From contig OY723245.1 of assembly GCA_963210315.1 (NCBI GenBank), forward strand, positions 124,001-188,000: a stretch of 64,000 nucleotides of DNA, written 5' to 3'. Below the pieces are notes generated by a model, which worked only from the letters and a program-made list of their open reading frames with translations, did no database searches and was not told the DNA's origin. The position numbers and the translations under genes are program-made. Of the stretch, positions 42,696 to 51,915 are shown piece after piece. Origin of the DNA: Rhynchopus euleeides. Taxonomy: Eukaryota > Euglenozoa > Diplonemea > Diplonemida > Diplonemidae. Every line of letters begins with the position of its first letter. Positions within the stretch are counted from its first letter, which is position 1.

Positions 42696-43490
42696 TTACT
42701 CCACCACTTTTGATCCCGGCAGCGTACGTAGAATGAGGCGCATGACACCTTTCGTGTCGTGAAGGGGGGGCGTCACGGTGTACACAGGATTCGAGAATTT
42801 TGAAGCGATGCTACAAGTGAATCCTGCGGCATCCATCTCTTGAATACTACAGCGGTGGCAGTCATGCAGGTACTCCAAACGCTCGTCGATTCCTGTAAGG
42901 CAGAAGGCAGAACGATGCCCTGTCCCACCTACACCTTTGAAGAGTGACCACAACTCTAAGTGGTCACCCCCAAGCCGGAACTGGGTGATGGAAAAGGAGC
43001 AAGGCCCCTTCGTGAAGATCCCCTTCTGAACTGCCACAATCTGCCCCAAGGCATGGAGCATCCACCATTCGTAGAACAGGGGCTTGTGGCGGTCACACAC
43101 TGTCAGAAAGCGGGACGCGGTGATCCCGTCCGTCAATGCGATTGCCAGTCGCTGCCTGCTCTTTCCTTGAAGGCTACCGGGTGTGTAGCCATCACCCGTG
43201 ACCATGACTGTTGGTGGGGGGCGACCCGAGCGGATGGGGAAAGCCCTCAGCAGAAACTCGAGGCACCCCCGCATGTTCCCTAGCAGAGAGGGCGTCATCA
43301 GCCGGAGGGGAGCTTCATGCTTTACGAGGAGGGGGTATGAAAGCCCCATCGAGATCCCTGTCTCTCTGCGAACGAGTGAGCCCAGCCGTTCACAGTCGCG
43401 CAGAGACATGCCCAACTCTGCCCTGTGTTGTCGAATAATTTCACCGATATGCCTCACTGTCCCAGCGTGAAGCTGTCGTGGGCTCGTCAT
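42696..43490 (-). CDS. Element ORF2, 264 residues, possible transposase core
   Basis: Starts MTSPRQLHAGTVRHIGEI at 43490. An N-terminal helical part (LRDCERLGSLVRRE) could be a DNA-binding helix pair. Two spaced acidic motifs, VMVTGDGYTPG and FRLGGDHLELWSLFKGVGG followed by RSAFC, have the look of the first two aspartates of an RNase H-fold (DDE/D) transposase and of a GGD...G...C pattern I recall from uncharacterised transposon-like proteins. I cannot verify this. The last few residues are probably not the natural end: ORF3's frame is open and protein-like well upstream of its first ATG, so ORF2 and ORF3 may be one protein in two frames. Confidence 0.65.
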   Translation of the reverse strand: MTSPRQLHAGTVRHIGEIIRQHRAELGMSLRDCERLGSLVRRETGISMGLSYPLLVKHEAPLRLMTPSLLGNMRGCLEFLLRAFPIRSGRPPPTVMVTGDGYTPGSLQGKSRQRLAIALTDGITASRFLTVCDRHKPLFYEWWMLHALGQIVAVQKGIFTKGPCSFSITQFRLGGDHLELWSLFKGVGGTGHRSAFCLTGIDERLEYLHDCHRCSIQEMDAAGFTCSIASKFSNPVYTVTPPLHDTKGVMRLILRTLPGSKVVE

Positions 43491-44299
43491 GGGAAGGGTT
43501 GTGTGTGTTCCTGTTGCAAGTCGATCCGTGTCAGCCCACTCAGCACCGTGACCTGCAGATTTCTGCTTGAATCCACAAAATGCGGAGGCGGCACAACGAG
43601 CGAGCCGCTGTATTCACCTGGCTCAAACTGGTCCGAAGGACGGTCCCTGTAGAAGGTGTAGGCGACCTGCACCCCTTCCAGCGTCGCCGTCACCAGCTTG
43701 GTGAAGCCATTCTCGACGATGACGCTATAGTAGCGCCCGGTCTCCTGGTCGTGCACGCCCACAACGACGTGCTGCATCGCCGCCACCGCCACCACTGCCT
43801 TATTCTTCGGACGCGTCTCGGATGTGGAGGCTTGTGCCGATGCCTTGTACATCTTGACCATATCCATGCTGTCCAGGTCCTCCACCACCAGCTTGAGGCG
43901 CGCGAAACCCTCCGACTTCTTCTGCGTTGGCGTGGGGAAGGGCTTCAGCGCGATGCCGTGGATGGCCATATCACGGTTTCCTTCGATCCGAACCGTGTAC
44001 AGGTCGCCGGAAACATCCTTCAGCGACTTGTAGGAAGCCAGTGCATCGTATTTGCGTTTCAGCACCTTTGTTATCACTCCACTCTTGGGGGGGATGGTGG
44101 TCACCAGCACCTTCTGCAGCATCTCCTTCAACACCGTGTGTTTTAACACCTCCCCCGTCTTCCTGGTGTACACGGCCACAAAGTCCTCCACAAGCTGCTG
44201 CAGCTGGCTTTCATGCCGCTCATCCTCCTTCCCCAGATCCCCGCTCTTCGTCCGCTTGCTGTTGCGCGTCGGTGTTGTGGTTGCCGTTCTCTTGCTCAT
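43487..44299 (-). CDS. Element ORF1, 270 residues, unrecognised
   Basis: First ORF after the right end of the 3.4-kb element. The N-terminus (MSKRTATTTPTRNSKRTKSG) is basic and Ser/Thr-rich and looks like a nuclear signal. A helical stretch follows (QLQQLVEDFVAVYTRKTGEVL), then mixed alpha/beta sequence with several hydrophobic strands (AVVAVAAMQHVVVGVHDQE). I know no matching family; it may be a DNA-binding or accessory protein. Its stop codon overlaps the ORF2 start as ATGA (43487-43490). Confidence 0.75.
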   Translation of the reverse strand: MSKRTATTTPTRNSKRTKSGDLGKEDERHESQLQQLVEDFVAVYTRKTGEVLKHTVLKEMLQKVLVTTIPPKSGVITKVLKRKYDALASYKSLKDVSGDLYTVRIEGNRDMAIHGIALKPFPTPTQKKSEGFARLKLVVEDLDSMDMVKMYKASAQASTSETRPKNKAVVAVAAMQHVVVGVHDQETGRYYSVIVENGFTKLVTATLEGVQVAYTFYRDRPSDQFEPGEYSGSLVVPPPHFVDSSRNLQVTVLSGLTRIDLQQEHTQPFP

Positions 44300-44414
44300 G
44301 TTGGAGGTGCAAAGGTCCTTTTGTAAGTGAGGGTGTGTGTGTGCAGCAGGGCATGTGCTGGTCTGGGGTCGCGGGGGATAAACAAATGGAACAACACGGC
44401 TCGCCAGTGTTCAG

Positions 44415-44584
44415 GAAAGCTCGTAAATGACAAGTGGCACATGTAATTTTACATGTACCACTTGTAAAATTTACAAGTGGCACATGTAATTTTACAAGTG
44501 CCACTTGTAAATTTACATGTAAAAATTTTTACATGTAAACCACTTGTAAAACCACTTGTAACAGTGGTTACTTCAGCGCCGTGG
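44415..44584. repeat. Right inverted end with motif array
   Basis: The same motif array in mirror arrangement, ending in the complement of the left 17-bp terminus. It lies just upstream of the first ORF, so it may also hold the element's promoter. Confidence 0.8.
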
Positions 44585-44797
44585 AAGGATGCAAAGCGGG
44601 GTAAAATCCAAATTGGCAACTGCGACAGTGTCTGAACCCCCTATTAAAACTCGACCTGCACAGTGCAGTCGGAATTCGGTTTGAGCGCAGTGCCCAATAA
44701 TATCCCACCCCCTCCCCCTCACCAAACTTCTTCACCGTTGAAAAGCCTGTCCTTCTGATTGGCCCACCCACCCACCGCGACCAGAGAGCAGGTGCTC

Positions 44798-46072
44798 TCA
44801 TTCCAGCTGCTGGTCGACGTGCCCCCAGCCGCCTTCGCTCGGGCGGGACTGGTCACCCCCGACAGAGCCGATCTGCTGCGGGTTGCCCCCCTGCACCTGC
44901 ACCGCGTGGAATTGCTGCCCGCCCTGCACTGTCTGCACTGCCTGGACCGGCACGCCACCGCCTGTTGTCGGGGGAGTGTGGGGCAGTGGGGTGCACAGGA
45001 GAAGCTCAGCAATGGTGAGGGAGAGCGCGTGTGTGTGCCTGGCTTGATGAGTCAAGCCGCATACCCTGCCCGCCCATGTCCTGCGAGGTGTAGTAGACCT
45101 GCTGCGCGCCACCCCCACCGCCTGACCCGCCCTGCTGCACAGGCGCCGCTGCCGTCTGCCCGTTGGGCAGCGTGATCAGCTGCACCACCTGCATCGGGCC
45201 TGCCGTCGTCGCAGCTGTGGCGGCAAGGGTGGATGGATGGCAACAGGCGTTGAGGCTTGGAAACACCACCCTCTGCCCTGAGACTTGGGGGGCTTGGAGA
45301 TCCCACAGGGGGCTTGGTTGGAGGCACAGAGGCCTGCACTTGGCGCCACACAGATAGGTGTCACATACTGATCATCGGCGGGTTCGGCGGGCGCGGTGCT
45401 CCCCGTGCGTAGGAGCCGTTGGGCCCCGTGACCTTCTGTGCGCGGATACGGCCCGGTGCGATCTGTGATGTGGGGGGGGATGTTCGCACCTCTATCGCTA
45501 GGCCCTCGATGGGGACAGAGGTGTGGTGCTCCATCCCGCCCTGTGGTGAACACATCGGTGCATACCTGCACGGACTCGTACTCCACCTCGCTGCCCTCCA
45601 TCAGGCTCTTGAAGCCCTGCGCGTGGATCACCGTGTGGTGCACAAACACATCGTCGCCGCCCTCCACAGGCTGGATGAAGCCGTACCCCTTCTCGAGGTT
45701 CCACCGCTTCACCACACCCCGCTGCACGCGCTTCTGCTCAGGCTGCACGCCCAGCCCGCCGAACGCCTGGGCAAGGGCACCCTGCGTGCCACCCGACTGC
45801 TGCTCCTGGTTGCCGGACTGCATCATCACGACGTAGCCCCCCTGGCCCTGCGCGCCCTGCTGGGGTGTGCTCAGCACGAACTGCTGCTGCCCAGGCTGCA
45901 CATACTGCACCTGCTGCGGGCCACCACCCTGCTGTGCCACGAACTGCTGGGCGTACTGCACCTGGCCCTGCCCCTGCCCTCCCTGCTGCTGACCCTGCCC
46001 CTGGCCCTGCGGCTGCCCCTGCTGCTGCTGCTGCGGCTGGCCCTCACTCATGTTGCTCGCCATCGTGTTCAT
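44798..46072 (-). CDS. Cold-shock-domain RNA-binding protein, four exons
   Basis: Exons 45566-46072, 45369-45462, 45065-45214 and 44798-44961 join to 304 residues; introns start GTATGC, GTATGT and GTATGC and end CACAG, CACAG and ACAG. A Gln/Gly-rich low-complexity N-terminus (residues 8-110) precedes a cold-shock domain at 117-190. RNP1 is KGYGFIQP (128-135) and RNP2 is DVFVHH (141-146). The domain finishes in exon 2 with [13 protein letters not shown]. The C-terminal half is again Gln/Gly-rich ([23 protein letters not shown]). This is the Y-box/CSD layout: single-stranded nucleic-acid binding with prion-like tails that promote RNP condensates. Three in-frame ATGs lie within the first eight codons; I used the first. 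Confidence 0.93.
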
Positions 46073-46690
46073 GCACCAGCCAATCAGTCACTACGTCCGT
46101 GGGGCAACAGGGGTGCGCTGACAGCGAGTGCTCTGCATGAGGACAGGGGTGACACATATAAAGGCACATCAGGCAGAAGGGCTGTCATGAGGGCGGGACC
46201 ACCGCCGTGCATCAGGGAGGACAGTGTGCTATGGGGTGGGTGGGGGTGGGGGTGGTCTTGCCGGGGCACACTGGCAGCTGTCTATTGCAACCGCAGTTCT
46301 CATCCATCCCACCACCTGGGCTAGTATGGATCACCGCACACCCCATCCCCCCCCCCCATCACCGGAGCTGGCATGCCCCGATCATTAAGAGCACATTGCC
46401 CTGCCGTCCCGCCCTATCCTGTCATCAATATACACACGCTGAGCGACGGAGATCATTCCCCGTTCCCCCGTGCGCATGCCTTGTGCCTTCACCCCCCCCC
46501 CTAGGGACCGTCTTAAGGTACCGAAATCCGTCAACTTTACGATATTTTTCGACATAGGCAATTTTCGACCAGAAACCCCCCAAAAATGCTGAAAACGTGG
46601 CCAGACCACCCCAAAAACCGCCCCTGGGTGTGGGACACACACTTTGGTGCCCCGGAACGCGGCTGAAACGCTGTGTTGAAAAAAGTGTCA
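46073..46690. other. Intergenic, no gene seen
   Basis: Upstream side of the cold-shock gene. A TATAAAGG string lies near 46157 on the plus strand. From about 46490 GC falls and sequence like the 47.6-48.8 kb block begins. Confidence 0.4.
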
Positions 46691-46733
46691 CGGTTTGGTA
46701 CCGAACCCCTCCCCGGGCGAGTCTCCCGAGCAC

Positions 46734-47140
46734 CCTGTCACCTGCGTCATCAACATCCCCCGTCATGTACCACGTTCTGCCGCCTCTGATGAGACATCTG
46801 AGTACTATCGGGCCAAAAAAATGGTATTTCAGCGAGTGTTCTGTCAGGTTTCTGCCGACATCCTCAACAAAGACCGGGTGTGCCTGCGAATGCAAAGCGT
46901 CGCTCGGGAGGCGTTATTATGTGCCCTCCCTGAGGTGTCGGATGCATCGGGGACTTCATCAGGGGTAACGGCAATAGCGAAGTGGGTGTGGTGTATAACC
47001 TGTGTCACCCCGGCTCCACGGCACTGCAGTGGCACTTCTCAGTGACGATGATCCTCGTCATCTGCACCATCACCCCCACTTACGCGCTCTTCATTGCAGC
47101 ACTGAAAGAGCTAAAAGAGAGGCCGGACGACGGTCAGAAT
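46734..47140 (+). pseudogene. Possible histone-H3-like fragment
   Basis: The plus-strand frame from 46734 reads VFQRVFCQVSADIL, then seven residues later LRMQSVAREAL. This lines up with the H3 alpha-1/alpha-2 core (FQRLVREIAQDF...LRFQSSAVMAL) with 7 of 11 identities in the second block and about four extra residues in loop 1, a feature of CENP-A-type variants. A second plus-strand frame from about 46976 reads TALQWHFSVTM and TITPTYALFIAALKEL, reminiscent of the rest of the H3 fold. The two parts are not in one frame and I find no GTATG intron to join them, so this is a broken gene, a gene with an unusual intron, or coincidence. Confidence 0.3.
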
Positions 47141-49617
47141 GCTGGAGAACTCAGCCGCAGATGGAAAGGAGAAGCCGGAGACGGTGCGCGAGTGGGTTTT
47201 GGGGCTGGCGTCTTTGGAAAATATGCCGGTGTGGGTTCCAAAGCCTTATTCGGTGTGCAAACCGGCAGGCGCAGTGGTCGGTGGACGCTGCAGCAAGTGT
47301 GATCAGGAAATACTGGCGAGAAGACGCTCCTTCCCAAGCTTGTCACACGCATTTGCTCCCAAATTGAACCGAAGGCATCAGTGCCCACCCAAGACAAGAA
47401 AAGGCGGAATGTTGCGGGCAAGTAGGGCGGGACGGGCTCGGAAGGGTGTTCAAATGAGGGGGCCGGAACCAAACCATGACACTTTTTTGAGCATGGTCAC
47501 GGATTGGCTCAGAAGTGGCCAAATACCCCCAACAACCACCCAGACCGCCCCCAAATACTCCCAGGGGCCGGGGTTTCAAGTTTACTGCCATTTTGTGCGT
47601 GTTCCTCGCCTATGTGAAAAATCCCGTAAAGTTCCCCCCTTAACCTTTTGAGACCGGTGGGGGGGCGACTTAATTCACCCAAAATCCGGGATTTTGGCCA
47701 CCTTCCCCAGTAAGGATTTTTCCACTCCACCAAAATCAGAATTTCTTTTTATGGTGAACTGCGTTGTTTCAGAACGATCCGAGAATCAACTTTTTTTTGA
47801 GAAAAAAAACATTTTTTTTTCACGGCCGGCCACTCGCAATGACCACCCAAAATATTCTTGGGCGGTTATAGGGCCCAACCACACATCTGAACCAGACCCC
47901 CAGATCTGAGAAAAAAATCCGAAAAATGCGTTTTTCGGGCAGAACGGGGACAGCGCATTCCACGATGCCAAGATTTTCTGAAAAATTCCAAAAAATTCGA
48001 CTTTTGCCTGCTGACCCAATATTCCGGTGAAAAAGGTGTAAAATGCAGGGTCTGTGAGGTCGGGTCACCAGACCCAGGTGTGACTTTCGGGCAGTTTTGG
48101 GACATATCTTTCCAGAAACACGTTTTTTGGGTGCCTGGGGGTGTTTCGAGGCCATTTCTGTGGCCACAGATGCAGGACCCCCGGGTGGCCAAAAACCACC
48201 AAAAACCTGGAAATAGGTGGACTCCATATTTGGTCTCGGCAGGAAAATTTTTCAATTTTGGACTTTTTTCGAAAAAAATGTTGTCGTGAAACGCGCTGCT
48301 CTGGCCGTTTCCGAGAATATTTTTTTTTTCCGAAATTTTTTTTTCTGGCGATAGTGGGGCTATTTATGTAAATTTGGAAGGCCTCTCCAGGTTGTGTTAC
48401 GCAGCCCAGTTTTTTGCACCCCCCCGGATTTTCGAAACATGGCGAAAACGCGCTTTTTCGAGACCAAAACAATTCACCATAAAAAAAATCGAGGAAAAAG
48501 GTGGAGTACAGTCCCTGTTACTGGTAATGGAGAAAAATATCCCCAAAACTCAAAAAAACGCGATTTTCGGGATTTTCCGAAAAAGTGCATTTTTCTTCAT
48601 TGCAACCAATGTAGTCGGGAGACCGCATCGTAATTTTTCTCTTGCTTCTTTGCAACGTTCTGCGACATCTGAGTTCACCATAAAAAAATCGATCAAAAAT
48701 TCGTAGTGGAAAGCATATGGTTGCCCAGTGCGAAAAAAATTTGACTTTTCGACACACATGTGTGTCGCTAGGTACCTAAAGGTTAAGGTTTTCCCTACCC
48801 CCCCCCCCCCCGCCCGAGCAACAGCCCTCCCTCTGAACAGCGATAGCCGCTCTGCCTCAACAATGTGTGCACCCCAACGGATCATCTGGTTATCATCTTG
48901 TGAGCCTGCCAGGCAGTGCATTGCTGTACCCCGCCCCCTTGCTGTGCCCCGTGTGTGGGTGCTGATTTTGTTTCAATGCGCCGTGCACACCGTTGGCGGG
49001 CTAAAAGGAGGCTGAGGAGGCTGTTTCCCCACACCCACACCCCTGCCCAGGGTTCAGGATGTAGCATGCAATGCATGGGGGGAGCACTGGCGAGGCCGGC
49101 AAGGCAATCGTCGTCAACACATGTGGGAGGCAGACTGCTCCTGTGTAAGGGATCCCTCTAAGGCCAGCCTCGTAGACCCGAGGAGCCTGCGCAGGGCTTT
49201 TTATAGCAGAAAGAACCGCCCCTCTGTGGTTTCGCTTTGTATGGGAAACACCTGCGCTGTGCTGATTGCGAAATAGGAGAGGGGCGGGGCCTCGTTGCAA
49301 ACCTCGGTGTGAGCCAGCGGGAGACACCCGCAGGCCACCCTGCCCAGCAGCTGTGTGAGGACAGATCCGGACTACGTTTTGTTGAGCGTGCAAGAACTAA
49401 AAAAAAACATCCACAACAGGCAGTGGAATATATGAGCCTGCCGGCATTCGTCATGCTGCCACGCCCCTTCAGGAGCCGTCCGCGCTGTGAACGCACGCGG
49501 TGTAGCCTTCCTGGGAGTGTCGAGGTGCCACTTTAGGTGGGCAGGTCAGGAAGCACACCGCCCTCCAGAAACCAAGGGGGAGGCATCGTGGGAGCAATGC
49601 CTGCTGCGTGGCGTTCA
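47141..49617. other. Low-GC repeat-rich block (mainly 47.6-48.8 kb) and flanks
   Basis: Rich in A- and T-runs and CGAAAAA/TTTTTCG strings. The string CACCATAAAAAAA(A)TCGA occurs near 48475 and 48674, with an inverted relative (TTTTTATGGTGAA) near 47747. No coding signal after the first few hundred bases; one stretch (47139-47400, plus) has a short natural-looking frame with a CSKC motif that may belong to the preceding fragment. A palindrome CGACACACATGTGTGTCG lies at 48750-48767. Confidence 0.45.
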
Positions 49618-50030
49618 TCATGTCACGACGTTTGCGATGGGTGCCGCTCGTATTTCCGCAAGGTTCTGCTTGCTGTCGATGTCCTCGTCAACGAGCCCGA
49701 TGACTGCGATGTCATCCCCGCGGAGCAGGTGAAGGCCGAGAGGGTCCTGCAGGGGGAGAGCGTTTGAGGAAAACATATCACGGGAAGTTATATAAAAACC
49801 ACCGCTGCCGACATATCAAAATTAGTCAGGGCGTGAACCTGAAGAAATGAATTGCTTTCATCAGGCACAGCGTTACATACCTCAATCACAGGGGCATCGG
49901 TGGAGTAAATGCGTTCGTGTGTGTCCTCCAGAATGACGTTGACCAGCTGATCGTACCCCTTCAGCTTCCCCAGCAGGTGTCGGCCATCGTTTGTGATGAC
50001 TGACACAGTCTTTTCAACCCACTCTTCCAT
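49618..50030 (-). CDS. LSM8: U6 snRNA-associated Sm-like protein LSm8, two exons
   Basis: LSm8 is the subunit that distinguishes the nuclear LSm2-8 ring, which binds the U-rich 3' end of U6 snRNA. Exon 1 is 49881-50030 and exon 2 is 49618-49746, separated by a 134-bp GTATGT...CTGCAG intron in phase 0. The 92-residue protein is close to the usual 96. The Sm1 motif reads VSVITNDGRHLLGKLKGYDQ then NVILEDTHERIY, and the Sm2 motif is LLRGDDIAVIGLVDEDID. The start MEEWVEKTVSV matches LSm8 N-termini; an acceptor-like CCCAG lies 13 bases before it. A further in-frame ATG pair exists 14 codons upstream. The acidic tail after Sm2 is typical of LSm8. Confidence 0.95.
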
Positions 50031-51915
50031 TGCAACGGCTGCCCTGGGTACGGAAGGTATGGTGTGCATCACTCAGCAGACACTATGTGGGGGCAATGTA
50101 GGCAGCTGGGTTCCGCCCCATTCCAGCAGTTGCCAATCAATGTACAATCATGAGGGACGGGGGCATAGCCTTGTCTAAACTTCACAAGACTTGTCTGTCG
50201 ACATCCCGAACTATCCCAGCGGCGGGGGGGAATAGTGGGGCATTTCCATTGCCACGTGGTAACGTGGAATGAAGATCTTCGAGAGATTTCGGGGGCCAGA
50301 GTAGAAAATAGGCAACACGTGGTAACGTTCGTTGCGGCGCTCTGTTCGGTAGTGAAAAAAAATCCCCCGGGAAAAGCTGGCCACTTCAGGCCAAGGATGT
50401 TCAACTGCAATGGGGGCACCTTCCCGGGCATGCCGAATCGTCATCTTCCTCTCACCACCGGCAAGCTTGAGGGACGCTACGCGTGCAGTGTGGGTTTATA
50501 CTACCCGCAGTGCAGCCACCACACACGTGAGTGGGGGAGCTGCAGAGTGAAGAATAATAGGGCGACAGGACGCCCTGGTCCTATCCATGGTGGCGAAGGT
50601 CTGACATAACGGAAGGGAGAAATAACAGATTAAGAACTGTTGCGGAGGGGGGCGCGGGGCGGGGCGGAGCCCCCCCGTTCACATGACATGGCGCCGTGCG
50701 GGGTTTTTCATTATTGTCGGTGCCGGAAAGCGACCTGCCACTGAGGCAGCCAAACGTGCTCGAACACGCCCCCGCCCTGCAAGGATAAATAATGATTCGG
50801 GGATTATTGCTGTGGGTTGAAGCGTCGACGCAACAAAGAAACTTTTATCACAGAGGGAGGGGAGAGAGAGAGAGAGAGAGAGAAATGTTGCAGCGGGGGT
50901 CACTTTAGGAGGCGGTATGAATCAGAGGGCAACAATGGATGGGGTGAGGAGGGAAGCTGTCTGCAGTAGAACTGTCGATACGTACGGGGGACCCGTGAGG
51001 AAACCGCCACCGAAGCCGGACTGCTGAATGGTGGTGAGTGTCCTCAGAGGTTCCCTTCCAACCTTGCTGGCCGCACTGCTAGCAAGTGGTAAAACACACA
51101 GAAATGGTAAGAGAGGGCAGCCTGCCCACCAAAAGTCAGTCTCCTCACCCGCGATACTTCCTCAGATCTAGCCTCCTAGGGACCCCCCAAGACGCACCAA
51201 AGGTGCTTCAACTAGTTGACTGGGCAGGACAGGTCACTTTCATTCACGGGTGGAATGCCTTCGCTCTGTGCCGCTGTGTGTCAAACTGTGTCATTTTTTG
51301 CAACCATTCTGTGAGGCGCACACACGGTCCCTTTATCACACTTTTCTGCAGTTCCGAGTGAAGGCACCCCACGGTGAAAACGATGGCCAAATCAAAAAGG
51401 TTGGAGAAGGGCTGCGATGTCCAGCCATTAGTCGAACGAGGAGCAGAGAAAAGAAAACAACACAGAGTGCCGCGATTTGGGGCAGCCAAACAAGGAGCTG
51501 GGCAAGAGGGCCTCCTTGATTGAACCGCCCCTAGACAGCCGAACAGCCGTTTAAGCTGAAGGGAAGGGCACGCTGCATTGTGACTCGGAGCGGAGTCGAT
51601 ACACTCGAATCAAGCGAGGCAATCACGGAGCATTCGGACGCAACTGAATTTTCCGTACAGTATTAGGATCTGTTGTGAAGGACTCGTGACTCGTGCAGAA
51701 CTCCCACAGGCTGCATTTTCCACCCAGGGCAAAAAGTGTCACTTCAATTCTGACACTCATGCCTCATGATGGTGAGAATGCCAATGTGAAGCCTCATTTC
51801 AGAGCCTCAAAGCAACTGAGAAGAAGATCCCGCACACGCAACCGCCACTGCCTGCCATGTGGGGCGGAATTGCCAAGACAAATGATGCCCTTTTCAGGCT
51901 TTATGCGCAGTCGCC
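50031..51915. other. Intergenic, no gene seen
   Basis: Contains a GGGGCGGAGCCCCCC-type palindromic stretch near 50653-50678 and a GA microsatellite (50862-50883). No ORF is convincing. Confidence 0.45.

Larger units (their letters stand above)
41220..44584 (-). mobile_element. Unclassified 3.4-kb DNA element with inverted ends and three ORFs
   Basis: The outer 17 bp are exact inverted copies: CCACGGCGCTGAAGTAA at 41220-41236 and its complement at 44568-44584. Inside both ends are about 150 bp of AT-rich arrays of ACTTGTAA and ACATGTAA motifs. The interior is GC-rich coding sequence with three ORFs on the minus strand (44299 to 41569). I see no reverse transcriptase, DNA polymerase, capsid or envelope gene. 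No clear target-site duplication is visible at the immediate flanks. It looks like a cut-and-paste DNA transposon of a family I do not recognise, inserted about 210 bp downstream of the cold-shock gene. Confidence 0.8.
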
